DNA of 64,000 bases from Alphaproteobacteria bacterium (GTDB lineage: Bacteria; Pseudomonadota; Alphaproteobacteria; SHVP01): assembly GCA_040216735.1 (NCBI GenBank), contig JAVJOO010000005.1, positions 1-64,000 on the forward strand, read 5' to 3'. Below, one piece after another: positions 47,129-56,233 of the stretch (positions within the stretch are counted from its first letter, which is position 1; each line of letters begins with the position of its first letter). A program made the translations under genes and the position numbers. Under the pieces are notes generated by a model that saw nothing but the letters and a program-made list of their open reading frames with translations, was not told the origin of the DNA and made no database searches.

Positions 47129-48244
47129 ATGGTGGCGCATCGCGCGTTCGAGGGAGGCACGGCTATTTTCTCACCTGTACAAATTGCCGCCGTTGTGCCG
47201 CATGCACCGCAGATCCTGTCGGTCCCCCGCAGCGAAGATCCCGCACAAATCGACCGGGTCAAAGCGGCGTTAGGGCGCGTTGGACAATTGATCGCCGACG
47301 CGAATGTAGATGCGATCGTCTTGATCTCGAACGACCATGCCGACAATTTCGGTACTCACTGCGTACCGCCGTTCTACGTCCACTGCGGCACGAACTTTTC
47401 CGACAACAACACGCTCACAGATTTTGCGTGGCCGCTCCTCGGCGACGGCGCCCAGGAACTGGTTGCCGACCTCTACGATACCGGATTCGATCCGGCGCAC
47501 GGCCACGACGTGAGCCTGGGATCGTACTTTTCGATCCCGCTTCAATTCCTCGACTTGCCCAAACCGATCCCCGTTCTGCCGATCCTGATCAACTGCTATA
47601 TCCCCCCGCAACCGACGATGCAGCGCTGCGCCGCATTCGGGGAAGCGCTACGCAACGCTCTGGGCCGCACCGGAAAGAAAGTCGCCGTCATCGCTAGCGG
47701 CGGCCTTTCCCACTATCCCGGAACGGCGCGCTATACCGATCCGGGCCCCGACCTTGAGTTCGACCGCGCCTTGTTCGAAAGCGTCAAACGATTTGGCCCG
47801 GGCATCGTCACCGGATTGGGCGGCACCGATATCGAGGTCGCCGGCAATATCGAACTGAGATCCTGGGCGATGCTTGCCGGCATGGTAGATCGCACCGAAC
47901 TCGCCTTCACGATGTTCGAGGAGAACTGGCACCATACCTACGCATTGGCGTGCTGGAAGGGCCTGGGTCACCGCTTCGACGCGCTCGACGACCGGCCGTA
48001 CTACGGCGCTATCCCGGCAGGCGCGGCAGCCACCAACCGCGCCCTGTTTGCGTTGCGGAACTCGCCGGCACAACGCGCGCTCTGTGCATCGGACCCCCAG
48101 CGATTTGCCGCCGACTTCGGCTTGTCCAACGACGTGATTCAGGCGATCGTCGCGCACGAAGCCGACCGCCTCCGGGACGAATTCGGCGGCCACCCCCTTC
48201 TTTCCTCGGGCGCGATCCGCGCGCTCCAGGGTGCAAAATACTGA
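47129..48244 (+). CDS. Extradiol dioxygenase, LigB domain fused to LigA-like domain
   Basis: A 371-residue class III (LigB-type) ring-cleavage dioxygenase. Fe(II) ligands are His in VVPHAP, His in ISNDHADNF and Glu in NIELRSWAML; SGGLSHYPGT is the catalytic His loop. The final 60-70 residues (from about 305: SPAQRALC ... GGHPLLSSGA) look like the small LigA alpha subunit fused in cis, as in gallate-type dioxygenases. The ATG at 47129 has no good ribosome site; GGGAGG 7 nt before an ATT codon (residue 13) could indicate a rare ATT start. Confidence 0.85.
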   Translation: MVAHRAFEGGTAIFSPVQIAAVVPHAPQILSVPRSEDPAQIDRVKAALGRVGQLIADANVDAIVLISNDHADNFGTHCVPPFYVHCGTNFSDNNTLTDFAWPLLGDGAQELVADLYDTGFDPAHGHDVSLGSYFSIPLQFLDLPKPIPVLPILINCYIPPQPTMQRCAAFGEALRNALGRTGKKVAVIASGGLSHYPGTARYTDPGPDLEFDRALFESVKRFGPGIVTGLGGTDIEVAGNIELRSWAMLAGMVDRTELAFTMFEENWHHTYALACWKGLGHRFDALDDRPYYGAIPAGAAATNRALFALRNSPAQRALCASDPQRFAADFGLSNDVIQAIVAHEADRLRDEFGGHPLLSSGAIRALQGAKY

Positions 48245-48260
48245 CCGAGAGAGCGACATC

Positions 48261-48656
48261 ATGGCACCGCTGACGCGCATTAATTCACCCGCCCTCCCAA
48301 TTATTCGGTCGCCGCTGTCCCACGCGACACAGGTGGGCGGACTTCTCTTCGTCTCAGGGATGCCGCCTTACCATGGGGAACGCGCGTTCGCGGTCGACGA
48401 TTTCGACGCCCAGTTTCGCCAGGTCATGGTCAATCTCGTCGCCGTTCTGGAGGCGGGCGGATCCTCGATCAGTTCGGTGGTGAAGACCACGGTGATTCTC
48501 ACCAAACGGGACATGTTCGAAGATATGAACAGGTTGTACCGCGAACATTTCGTGGCGCCCTATCCGGCCCGTACCACCGTCGTCGCCGACCTTGGGATCG
48601 ACGGCATGCTGCTCGAGATCGAGTGCGTCGCACAGATCGAGCGCGCCGCATCATGA
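48261..48656 (+). CDS. RidA-family imine/enamine deaminase
   Basis: A 131-residue member of the YjgF/YER057c/UK114 family. GGLLFVSGMPP, the catalytic Arg in YPARTTVVAD and the C-terminal LEIECVAQIE are typical. Family members hydrolyse reactive 2-aminoacrylate-like imines, and some are 2-aminomuconate deaminases of aminophenol pathways. Start placed at ATG 48261 with GAGAG upstream; the 10 codons before it overlap the dioxygenase gene. ATGA overlap with the next gene. Confidence 0.9.
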   Translation: MAPLTRINSPALPIIRSPLSHATQVGGLLFVSGMPPYHGERAFAVDDFDAQFRQVMVNLVAVLEAGGSSISSVVKTTVILTKRDMFEDMNRLYREHFVAPYPARTTVVADLGIDGMLLEIECVAQIERAAS

Positions 48657-49810
48657 CGACCGGGCGCACCGCGCTAATTGCCGGCGGCGGGATCGGCGGC
48701 CTGACCGTAGGTACTTTGTTGGCCCAGCGCGGTTGGCAGGTTCGGGTGTTGGAGCGCGGCAACGAGATTCGGGAGATCGGCGCCGGCATCTACATCAAGA
48801 ACAACAGCATCGAAGTGTTCGAAGAAATGGGCGTGTTCGACCGCCTTCAACCTCTTGGCTCAGCATTGCAATGGGCCCGCGTCGTCGATTCGCAAGGCAA
48901 GACCCTTCAAATCCGTGACAACCACACCGGGAAAGCCCGCGTGTGGGTGTTTCCCCGCCAGGCCCTGGTCGAGACCCTGTACCAGGCTGCCGTGGAGGCG
49001 GGCGTCGATGTCCAAACCGGACAGCACGTCGCAGGCGCCCGTCGCGATGGGACCTTGGTCCTTGACAATGGTCGCGAGGAACGCGCCGATCTCATCGTCG
49101 GTGCCGACGGGGTCCATTCGGCGGTGCGCAAGGCACTCGCCCCGGAATCCACCTACCGGGCGCTGGGGACCGTCATCAATCGCTATCTCCTGCCAGACCA
49201 GGAATTGGTCGAACCGGGAATCACGCTGGAAAATTGGTCGGGCCGCCGCCGGATCGGGATCACCCCGTGCGGTGCCCATCACACCTACGTCTACCAAGTC
49301 AGCCCGGCGAACGACCCGCACGCCGGCGCATTGCCAAACGATATCGAGGATTGGAGCGCCGCCTTTCCGCGCCTGCGGCGTGCCTTCGAGAAGTTCGCCG
49401 TAGCGGAGGTGCTGCAAGCGCCCTACTCCATCGTTTCGTGCAAGCGCTGGGCGCACGGTCGCGTCGCCCTTATTGGCGATGCCGCCCATGGTATGCCGCC
49501 GACCCTTGGCCAAGGTGCGGGAATCACCATCATCAACGGTCGCGCTCTGGTCCATTTCCTCGATCAGCACAGCAACGTCGAGGACGCGGTGCGTACCTGG
49601 GAGCAAAAGGTTCGTTTCATCGCCGACCATACCCAGCGCTGGGCCTTGCGCTACGATTACTTCAGCCGTCAGTGGCCACAGCAACTCTGGCCGCTGCGCG
49701 ATCCCATCATTTGGGCGTTTCGCAATTTCCCCCAACTCAACCGGCGTATGCGGATTGCCGACCGCGGCCTCGAAGTCGCTGGTATCCCGGTCGGCGCAAG
49801 CCCGGCTTGA
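48653..49810 (+). CDS. FAD-dependent aromatic monooxygenase
   Basis: A 385-residue class A flavoprotein hydroxylase. FAD-binding GGGIGGLTVGTLLAQRG at the N-terminus, the DG motif in LIVGADGVHSAVRKAL, and the GD motif in VALIGDAAHGMPPTLGQGAG are complete. Relatives include salicylate, 3-hydroxybenzoate and 6-hydroxynicotinate hydroxylases. It would prepare an ortho- or para-hydroxylated ring for the extradiol dioxygenase three genes away in the same unit. The start shares ATGA with ridA. Confidence 0.92.
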   Translation: MTTGRTALIAGGGIGGLTVGTLLAQRGWQVRVLERGNEIREIGAGIYIKNNSIEVFEEMGVFDRLQPLGSALQWARVVDSQGKTLQIRDNHTGKARVWVFPRQALVETLYQAAVEAGVDVQTGQHVAGARRDGTLVLDNGREERADLIVGADGVHSAVRKALAPESTYRALGTVINRYLLPDQELVEPGITLENWSGRRRIGITPCGAHHTYVYQVSPANDPHAGALPNDIEDWSAAFPRLRRAFEKFAVAEVLQAPYSIVSCKRWAHGRVALIGDAAHGMPPTLGQGAGITIINGRALVHFLDQHSNVEDAVRTWEQKVRFIADHTQRWALRYDYFSRQWPQQLWPLRDPIIWAFRNFPQLNRRMRIADRGLEVAGIPVGASPA

Positions 49811-51342
49811 CCTCGTTCAGCCATAGCCTAAACCGCCCCTTTGCGACGGGGACTCGTTGGGCGATTGCCGCGGGCCACCCGGCGGCCGCTTCGACCGCGG
49901 ACTCGGTTCTGCGGCGTGGTGGCTCCATCGTCGATGCCGCGATTGCCGCCTCAGCCGTGCTGACCGTGGTGAGTCCCCAAGCAACCACGCTTGGCGGCGA
50001 CGGTGCCATGTGTTTACGCGGTGCCGACGGGAAAATCGTCGGCTACGACGGTGCCGGATGGGCTTTCGGCAGCGGCGCGCACACCTTCGATGAAGCGACC
50101 TTTACCCGGGGTGCCGGCGCCTGCGTCGTGCCCGGTCTTGCCGCCCTCTGGCACATGGCGCACGAAGACAGCGGCGTTCTTCCCTTCGGCGACCTCCTGG
50201 CGGAGGCCACCACCTATGCCGACGACGGCGCGCCGGTTGGACGCGAACTACACAAATATCTTGTCGACCAGCGGGTCCGCTACGTCGACGACGAGTTCGC
50301 ACAGGCAATGTTCTCCCCGGTCTTCGCCGGCGCGCACACTTTCGAGCAACCCGCCTTGGGGCGCACACTCCGGACGCTCGCTAAGAACGGGCCGCGCGAC
50401 CTGTACGACGGCGAGACGGCACGCCAACTGCGGGCGTTCTTGGAACATAGCGGCCGCGATACACCGGTCGCGGATTTCGCCGACTACCGGGGGCGCCGGG
50501 TTCAGCCCATCGAGATCGAGATCGGGGGCGAGCGCGTGTGGGCTTTGCCGCCGCCGTTTGTCGGCCTTCTGGGCCTCCTGCAACTGAGAGAACTCGAGAT
50601 CGTCGCGGAAGATCGCTTTTTGGACCGGCGTTTTGTGCATCACCCCGCCGTCGCGAAACGCGTGTTCGCGGACTGGGGAGGCGAAATCTTCGATCGCTGG
50701 GCCGACGGCGCAGACGAGACCGATGTTGCCCGGTTCTGCGCCGAGGCATTGGAGGGCCACCGCACCGCCAGCGCCGGCGCCTCGAAATTGCCGGGATCGG
50801 GCGACACCGCTGGGATCGTCATTGTCACCGAGGACGGTCAGGCGCTTAGCTTGCTGCAAAGTATCTTCCAGCCCTTCGGTGCACGGCTGTTCGACCCGAC
50901 GACCGGCATTTTGTTGAACAATCGGATGCTGTGTTTTGGTCCAGAAGGAAACAACCGGCCCGCGCCGCGCCGCCGCCCCTTGCATACGCTGAACCCGATG
51001 ATTCTTGAATCGAACGATGAGATCGTTGCCCTTTGTTCGCCCGGCGGGATCAGTCAAACGACGACCTGTTGCCAAGTGATCGATGCCGTGCGCCGCGGCG
51101 GCCAATCGGTCGACCAAGCGATCGATGCCTCGCGATGGAGCGTGGCCCGCGTGGGCGACTACATTCTGGAGGATGGACCCGACGCCGCGCAACTCGCGCA
51201 AGAAATCCGCAACGGGTTCGACGAGATCGTCGCACCGGGGAAGTCTTTCTATTTCGGTTCCGTCAAGCTAGCGGCCGTGGGCGGCGGCCGAACAACCGCC
51301 ACCGGAGATTTGCGGCGCGAAGCAGGAACGGTTGCGGCCTAG
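49807..51342 (+). CDS. Gamma-glutamyltransferase-like Ntn hydrolase
   Basis: A 511-residue protein of the GGT family, cytosolic because no signal peptide is seen. The N-terminal WAIAAGHPAAASTADSVLRR and GGSIVDAAIA are standard. The processing and nucleophile Thr lies in GDTAGIVIV, aligned with Thr391 of E. coli GGT, although the next residues differ (Ala-Gly for Thr-His). SPGGISQTTT matches the SPGG oxyanion segment. It starts at TTG 49807, forming TTGA with the monooxygenase stop. The far upstream start (49234) lies inside the monooxygenase gene. It may handle gamma-glutamyl adducts of an aromatic amine. Confidence 0.88.
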   Translation: MTSFSHSLNRPFATGTRWAIAAGHPAAASTADSVLRRGGSIVDAAIAASAVLTVVSPQATTLGGDGAMCLRGADGKIVGYDGAGWAFGSGAHTFDEATFTRGAGACVVPGLAALWHMAHEDSGVLPFGDLLAEATTYADDGAPVGRELHKYLVDQRVRYVDDEFAQAMFSPVFAGAHTFEQPALGRTLRTLAKNGPRDLYDGETARQLRAFLEHSGRDTPVADFADYRGRRVQPIEIEIGGERVWALPPPFVGLLGLLQLRELEIVAEDRFLDRRFVHHPAVAKRVFADWGGEIFDRWADGADETDVARFCAEALEGHRTASAGASKLPGSGDTAGIVIVTEDGQALSLLQSIFQPFGARLFDPTTGILLNNRMLCFGPEGNNRPAPRRRPLHTLNPMILESNDEIVALCSPGGISQTTTCCQVIDAVRRGGQSVDQAIDASRWSVARVGDYILEDGPDAAQLAQEIRNGFDEIVAPGKSFYFGSVKLAAVGGGRTTATGDLRREAGTVAA

Positions 51343-51452
51343 GACCTAAGCGACCGTCTCCTATTCCCCACTACTCGGGTCTTTGAACCGGCGACACCAG
51401 GAATGCGAATCCGCCCTTAAACGGTGGCCACACTGACCGCTCGCGTGCGCGA

Positions 51453-52640
51453 CTACTTCCTGCCACCGAATGTGAACCATACGCGGCCCAAGCCATGTTC
51501 GCGCTTGAGGGTCTCTTCGCCGCGGGCGACGGATTCGAATTCGTCGCGCGGCGTCGAACCATAGTTGGGAATTCGCACGAGTTCGATCTTATCCTCGGCG
51601 AAGCCCGCGCCCTTCAGTGTCTTCTTGAAATCGAGGTTTCGGAATTTCTGATAGTGCGGCTCGTTGTTGTAGAAACCGTCCCAATCGAGCACGAAGTTGT
51701 AGTATGTATCGGTCGCCTCGGTCGGCGGCAACTCCATGTGGAGCACGATCCCGCCGGGTTTCAGCATCCGATAGCACTCCTTCAAGATCCGTTTGGTCGC
51801 CGCGACGGAGACCTCGTGGAAAAAGAAGCTCGACGTGATGATGTCGAAGTGGTTGTCGGGAAAACCGGGTGTCTCGGCGTTTCGTTGGTGATAATGCATT
51901 TGCAGCCCCTCGGCCTCGGCCCAGGCATGGCCGAACCGTAGCATCGGCCCGCCGACGTCGATCCCATGAACTTCGGCATCCGGAAAAACTTGCTTGTAGG
52001 GAACCGTGTTGGCGCCGGCGGTGCACCCGATATCCAAGATCCGCTGCGGCTTGAGATCCGGGTAGGCTAGCTTGACATAGTTGGCAATGGACAGACCGAC
52101 ATCGCCCTTGGGCTTCACGTTCTTTCCAAAACCGCCGTAGAAGACCTGCGTCCCGTAATGGTAGACGGCGCCCTGGGCGACATCGTCGCTGGCGTATTCG
52201 GTGTGGAAACAACCGGGCATGTGGTGGACGTCTAGGTCGGTGACCTCCCGAGGAATCACCACATCGGGATCTAGTTCGAGGGTGCCGCCTGCCGGATTGG
52301 CCTCGCGGGCGTCGCGCGCGGCTTGGATGAGTTCGTCTAGTTGCCGTTCCACCGCCGGCTGGACCGACCACCATGTCATGATCTGCGCGTTGTAGCGCAT
52401 CGAGCTCCACCCTTCGTAGACCGGTTCGTGGCGCATCGCGGCACGGACCTCAAGCGCGTCTTTCGGCTTACGACCGTGCTTCTTGATAAACTTGGGCTCG
52501 ACCTTCTTTTCGTACACCGTCTTCATGTCGTTGGCGACGTTCATCAAGATCCGCTTGCGAAAGGCCGAGACAAAGGCCTGCCGCGTGCGCTCGTCGTGCG
52601 CGTGATCCAACAAGGTACCGACGTTTCGAATATTCGACAT
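51453..52640 (-). CDS. SAM-dependent methyltransferase, tandem copy A
   Basis: A 395-residue protein. Residues 1-180 form a family-specific N-terminal region (MSNIRNVG; WWSVQPAVER; MPGCFHTEY) that I do not recognise elsewhere. Residues ~195-330 are a class I methyltransferase: motif I ILDIGCTAGAN at 201-211, acidic ligand in VHGIDVG, post-motif FDIITSSFFFHE and KPGGIVLHMELPP. It is about 73% identical to copy B at 53064. Good GGAGGG ribosome site. The small coiled-coil gene ends 20 nt before its start. Substrate unknown. Confidence 0.88.
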   Translation of the reverse strand: MSNIRNVGTLLDHAHDERTRQAFVSAFRKRILMNVANDMKTVYEKKVEPKFIKKHGRKPKDALEVRAAMRHEPVYEGWSSMRYNAQIMTWWSVQPAVERQLDELIQAARDAREANPAGGTLELDPDVVIPREVTDLDVHHMPGCFHTEYASDDVAQGAVYHYGTQVFYGGFGKNVKPKGDVGLSIANYVKLAYPDLKPQRILDIGCTAGANTVPYKQVFPDAEVHGIDVGGPMLRFGHAWAEAEGLQMHYHQRNAETPGFPDNHFDIITSSFFFHEVSVAATKRILKECYRMLKPGGIVLHMELPPTEATDTYYNFVLDWDGFYNNEPHYQKFRNLDFKKTLKGAGFAEDKIELVRIPNYGSTPRDEFESVARGEETLKREHGLGRVWFTFGGRK

Positions 52641-52660
52641 CGCTTCGCCCTCCGTGTGCG

Positions 52661-52969
52661 TTAGCTATCCTGCAGCGCTTCCGCTTCTTGGTGCAAAATA
52701 TTGAAGACCCGACCGATGTATTCGTCGCGCCGGGTCGTGCGCTCGGCCTCTTCGGCCTCGCCGGGTTTGTATTTTTCGATGTCTGACCGTTTCAGGACGC
52801 CGTTCTTGTCGAGGAGTCGTTCAACGGTTTCGATCCGGTCGAACGCTACCGAGAGTTCCTGCGTCAACATCGTAATGATCGCGAACAACTGGTCGACCGC
52901 AGGGTCTTTGTAGAACGTCGCGCGCTTTCCCTTCGACCGAAGCGGAAGCTGGACCGATTTCTCAGGCAT
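52661..52969 (-). CDS. Small helical coiled-coil protein between the methyltransferase copies
   Basis: A 102-residue soluble protein, strongly charged. The middle (about 28-60, AVDQLFAIITMLTQELSVAF) is an amphipathic helix followed by DRIETVERLL and a second charged helix ending HQEAEALQ. No family recognised. ATG 52969 is preferred over 52984 because GGAG lies 6 nt upstream. It probably forms an operon with methyltransferase A and could be its partner or activator, by context only. Confidence 0.75.
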   Translation of the reverse strand: MPEKSVQLPLRSKGKRATFYKDPAVDQLFAIITMLTQELSVAFDRIETVERLLDKNGVLKRSDIEKYKPGEAEEAERTTRRDEYIGRVFNILHQEAEALQDS

Positions 52970-52986
52970 TGAATTCTCCATCACTT

Positions 52987-53019
52987 AAAAACGAAGGGCC
53001 GAGCAATCATGCCCGGCCC
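52987..53019 (-). terminator. Rho-independent terminator of methyltransferase copy B
   Basis: On the minus strand a 9-bp stem, GGGCCGGGC pairing with GCTCGGCCC (one G-U), loop ATGATT, then TTCGTTTTT. It lies after copy B and before the small coiled-coil gene, so copy B and the small gene/copy A are separate transcripts. Confidence 0.9.
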
Positions 53020-53063
53020 CCGGCTTCATCCCGTTGATCTAGATCACGCCGCGGGGCAATGCG

Positions 53064-54251
53064 CTATTTCCAGCCGCCGAACGTGAACCACACCGCGCCG
53101 TTCCCGTGATCGCGCCGGAGCGTTTCCGTCCCCTTCGCGACCGCCTCGAACTCCTCGCGGGGTGTCGACGCGTAGTTCGGAATGCGAACCAGCATCTGCT
53201 TGTCTTCGCTGAACCCGCAGTCGGCGAGCGTCTTCGGAAAGTCCAGCCCGCGGAACTTTTCGTAGTGCGGTTCGTTGTTATAGAAGGCATCCCAATCGAG
53301 ATAGAAGTTGTAGTAGGGATCGGTGAATGCCGCCGGCGGCAGTTCCATGTGCAGCATCAAGCCGCCGGGCTTCAAAATCCGGTGACACTCTTTGAAGATC
53401 TTCTTGGTGTCCTTCACCGAGACTTCATGGAAGAAGAAGCTCGACGTGATGATATCGAAATGATTGTCCGGGAAACCGGTATCGGTCGCATTCCCCTGGT
53501 GGAAGTGAAGGGCGATCCCTTCGGCCTCCGCCCGGGCGTGTCCGAAACGCAGGAGCGGCGCACCGACATCGATCCCGTGCACCTCGGCGTCCGGAAAAAC
53601 TTCTTTATAGGGCGTGGTGTTGGCGCCCGCTGTGCAGCCAAGGTCGAGGATGCGTTCGGGCTTGAAGTCGGGATAGGCCAGTTTCAGATAGTTGGCGATC
53701 GAACTCGCAACCCCGCCCTTAGTAATTTTCCGGTGCGGCAATCCGCCGGAAAAGACCGTCGTCCCATAATGATAAACCGCGCCCTGCGCGACATCGTCAT
53801 CGGTGTACTCGGTGTGAAAGCAACCGGGCATCAGGTGAACATCCAGTTCGGTAATCTCTTTCGGTACATCGACGTCCGGATTCAATTCCAACGTCCCGCC
53901 GGCGGGATTGGACTGGTGGGCATCCTTCGCGGCCTGGATCAAGTCCTCCAAGCTGCGTTCGATCGCCGGTTGCACCGACCACCACGTCATCATCTGGGCG
54001 TTATAGCGCAATGAACTCCAGCCCTCGAAGATCGGTTCGTGCAGCATCGCCTTGCGGACTTCGCGACCGTCCTTTGGCTTGCGCCCGTTCTTTTTCTCGA
54101 AGTTGGGTTCTACTTTCTTTTGGTAGATGGTCTTCATGTCGCCGGCGAAATCCATCAGCACTTTCTTGCGTAGGATGGAGACAAACCGTTGCCGGCTGTA
54201 CTCGTCGTGATTGGACTCGACCATCTCGCCGACATTGCGAATATTGGACAT
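53064..54251 (-). CDS. SAM-dependent methyltransferase, tandem copy B
   Basis: A 395-residue paralogue of copy A, exactly the same length. In an ungapped hand alignment 287 of 395 positions agree, with the largest difference around residues 171-180. Motif I ILDLGCTAGAN and HGIDVGAP are intact, as are the N-terminal MSNIRNVG and MPGCFHTEY blocks. AGGAGG ribosome site upstream of ATG 54251. Its own terminator follows. Two active copies instead of one suggest different substrates or a heterodimer. Confidence 0.88.
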   Translation of the reverse strand: MSNIRNVGEMVESNHDEYSRQRFVSILRKKVLMDFAGDMKTIYQKKVEPNFEKKNGRKPKDGREVRKAMLHEPIFEGWSSLRYNAQMMTWWSVQPAIERSLEDLIQAAKDAHQSNPAGGTLELNPDVDVPKEITELDVHLMPGCFHTEYTDDDVAQGAVYHYGTTVFSGGLPHRKITKGGVASSIANYLKLAYPDFKPERILDLGCTAGANTTPYKEVFPDAEVHGIDVGAPLLRFGHARAEAEGIALHFHQGNATDTGFPDNHFDIITSSFFFHEVSVKDTKKIFKECHRILKPGGLMLHMELPPAAFTDPYYNFYLDWDAFYNNEPHYEKFRGLDFPKTLADCGFSEDKQMLVRIPNYASTPREEFEAVAKGTETLRRDHGNGAVWFTFGGWK

Positions 54252-54384
54252 CTGTTCGCCTCCTCTCGACCGCCGCTTCGGTGCCGCCCCAGTGATTGGC
54301 CCATACTAGAAGATATTTGGGTGTTCTGGGCAGCGGCTTAAATGCCTGCCCAACCCGCGATCAGTCGAGGGCTAGAGAATTTCT

Positions 54385-55260
54385 CTAGGCGCCGGTTTCC
54401 ATGGGTAGGCTGTTGTCCCTGCCCCATTCCGTCATGGAGGCATCGTAGAGCTGGACCCCCCGATGACCCAGCAGCGCCAGGGCAAACAGGGTCGTCGTCG
54501 CGGAAATACCACCGCCGCAATAGTTCATGACCCGCTTGGCCTCCAGGGCCCCTACCGGCGCAAAGGCGGCCCTCAGGACCGCCGCCGGCTTGAAGGCAAA
54601 ACTCTCGTCGTCGAGCAGCGGTCGGGCCGGGACGTTGACGCTCCCCTTGATATGCCCGGGACGTCCGTATTGGACCTTGTCGCCCCGGTGCAATTCGGGC
54701 GATAGAGCGTTGAGAATCAGACAATCCGGATCGTCGATTGCCGCTAGGACGGCGTCCTTACCGACGATCAATCCTTCGCGCGGTTGCGAAACGAACTTAG
54801 CCGGCGGGTAGGTGTTCGTGCCGGTTTCGACGGAACGCCCCTCGGCCACCCATTTCTCGAAGCCACCGTTGAGCACACGGGCCGACTCGAAACCGTGGGC
54901 GCGCAGGTTCCACCACATCCGCGTCGCCCACCACGTCGGACCGCTGTTGTAGAGAACGACCTCGGTACCCGGCCCGATGCCGTAGCGCGAAGCGAGCGAC
55001 ACGAAGAGGTCCGGCGGCGGCAGCATGAAGTTCAATGTGTGGTCGGGGTCTTTGAACTCGTCCATCAGATCGATAAACGCCGCGCCCTCGATGTGGCCGC
55101 TTTCGTATTTCTCCCGGCCGTTCTTGATGGCGTAGCCCTTTTCGGGGTCGTAGGTCATGTCGACCGTACAGTCGAACACCCGTAGGTTCGGATCGCCGAG
55201 ACGCTCGGCGAGCCACGCGGTTTCCGCGAGGTATTCAGGGTGTGCGTAGTTATCGGACAT
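54385..55260 (-). CDS. Two-domain thiosulfate sulfurtransferase (rhodanese)
   Basis: A 291-residue protein with two rhodanese domains (about 10-145, 165-291). The active-site Cys is in the second, NYCGGGISATTT; the first lacks it, as in the TST/MST family. GHIKGSVNVPARPL and LYDASMTEWGRD are typical flanking elements. It moves sulfane sulfur from thiosulfate or 3-mercaptopyruvate to a thiophilic acceptor. It is 18 nt after the bicupin gene, same strand. Confidence 0.92.
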   Translation of the reverse strand: MSDNYAHPEYLAETAWLAERLGDPNLRVFDCTVDMTYDPEKGYAIKNGREKYESGHIEGAAFIDLMDEFKDPDHTLNFMLPPPDLFVSLASRYGIGPGTEVVLYNSGPTWWATRMWWNLRAHGFESARVLNGGFEKWVAEGRSVETGTNTYPPAKFVSQPREGLIVGKDAVLAAIDDPDCLILNALSPELHRGDKVQYGRPGHIKGSVNVPARPLLDDESFAFKPAAVLRAAFAPVGALEAKRVMNYCGGGISATTTLFALALLGHRGVQLYDASMTEWGRDNSLPMETGA

Positions 55261-55278
55261 CGGTTCCTCCCATGCGCC

Positions 55279-56112
55279 CTAGCCGAGCGTAACGGTGCGG
55301 CGCTTGCCACTTTGGTCGGTATGGTCGAGCGGGCCGTCGCTCCAGCCCAGCATAGTGCAGCCCGCGGCGCTCGATTCGCCGTCGCCACCGAACGGCGTGC
55401 CGGGCGCCAAACACCGGTAGTCCCATTCCTCGAGCGTGACACCGTCCGAGCCGCCAGTTGCGAACGCGCCGTCAAGCACGAACCACTCGCGCTGGCATGC
55501 GCTGGTCCGGCGGCCAAACGGCGCGCGCCAGCCGGCTTCGACGCGATGGAGAAATGTGAGGGCGCCGGTTTCGCGCGCCACCGAGAGGACCTTGATGCGC
55601 TCGCCGGTGGGCACGGCGTCGATCATCAGATCCTCCCACGGCCAGTCGCCCGTGCGCAGCCGACTGATCGGGCGGCGGCTGTTGGCCTGTCCAGGCAAGA
55701 GCTGGCGTTCGTCAGCGCGGGTCCACGGGCGGCCCGAGGGCAATTCGCCGTTTACGTAGCTCATCGGACCGGACAGGCGCATCACAATATGTGCGCCGAT
55801 CTCCGTGGCGTCGTCGGGGCTATGCAGAAAACCCTTGGGATAGAAAATATAGTCGCCGGCGAACCAGGTGGTTTCCGGGTCGCCGATCATTTCGCCGGTG
55901 AGGAAATAGGCTTCTTCGTCGACCGGCAGATAGTGCGGCCGTCCGCCTCCGCTGCCACGAAAGCCCGGCGGCTCGTGCACGAGCAGCAGGACAGCGCCGG
56001 TTTCGGGATCGTGGTTCAGCGTCTTGAGGAAAACAGCGTTCGGCTTGCCGACATTGACGTCGGTCCACGCGATCTGCTTCGACGCCAGCCGCTCGATCTC
56101 GCTAAAAGCCAC
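55279..56112 (-). CDS. Bicupin-domain protein (DUF4437-like)
   Basis: A 277-residue soluble protein with two cupin-type barrels (about 15-140, 150-277). Segments PHYLPVDEEAYFLTGEM and YIFYPKGFLHSPDDA in the first carry likely His/Glu metal ligands; REWFVLDGAF lies in the second. Function unknown, perhaps a dioxygenase or sensor. Start set at GTG 56112, preceded by GGTGGGGC; an extension to 56211 is Arg-rich and improbable. Divergent from the GST gene. Confidence 0.8.
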   Translation of the reverse strand: MAFSEIERLASKQIAWTDVNVGKPNAVFLKTLNHDPETGAVLLLVHEPPGFRGSGGGRPHYLPVDEEAYFLTGEMIGDPETTWFAGDYIFYPKGFLHSPDDATEIGAHIVMRLSGPMSYVNGELPSGRPWTRADERQLLPGQANSRRPISRLRTGDWPWEDLMIDAVPTGERIKVLSVARETGALTFLHRVEAGWRAPFGRRTSACQREWFVLDGAFATGGSDGVTLEEWDYRCLAPGTPFGGDGESSAAGCTMLGWSDGPLDHTDQSGKRRTVTLG

Positions 56113-56233
56113 GATCGCCCCACCCTGGGTTGTCCGTTCGCCATTATCGCGAGCGCGCCCCCTCTTGCAAAGGTCGGCAAGGGCGAACACCCTGGGGCGG
56201 CAACCGCGCATGGTTGCGGGAGGAACACAAACA

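Noticed and set aside
49234-49806. N-terminal 191-codon extension of the GGT-like protein
   Set aside because: It overlaps the FAD monooxygenase in another frame and is Arg/Pro-rich noise; the GGT fold begins after TTG 49807.
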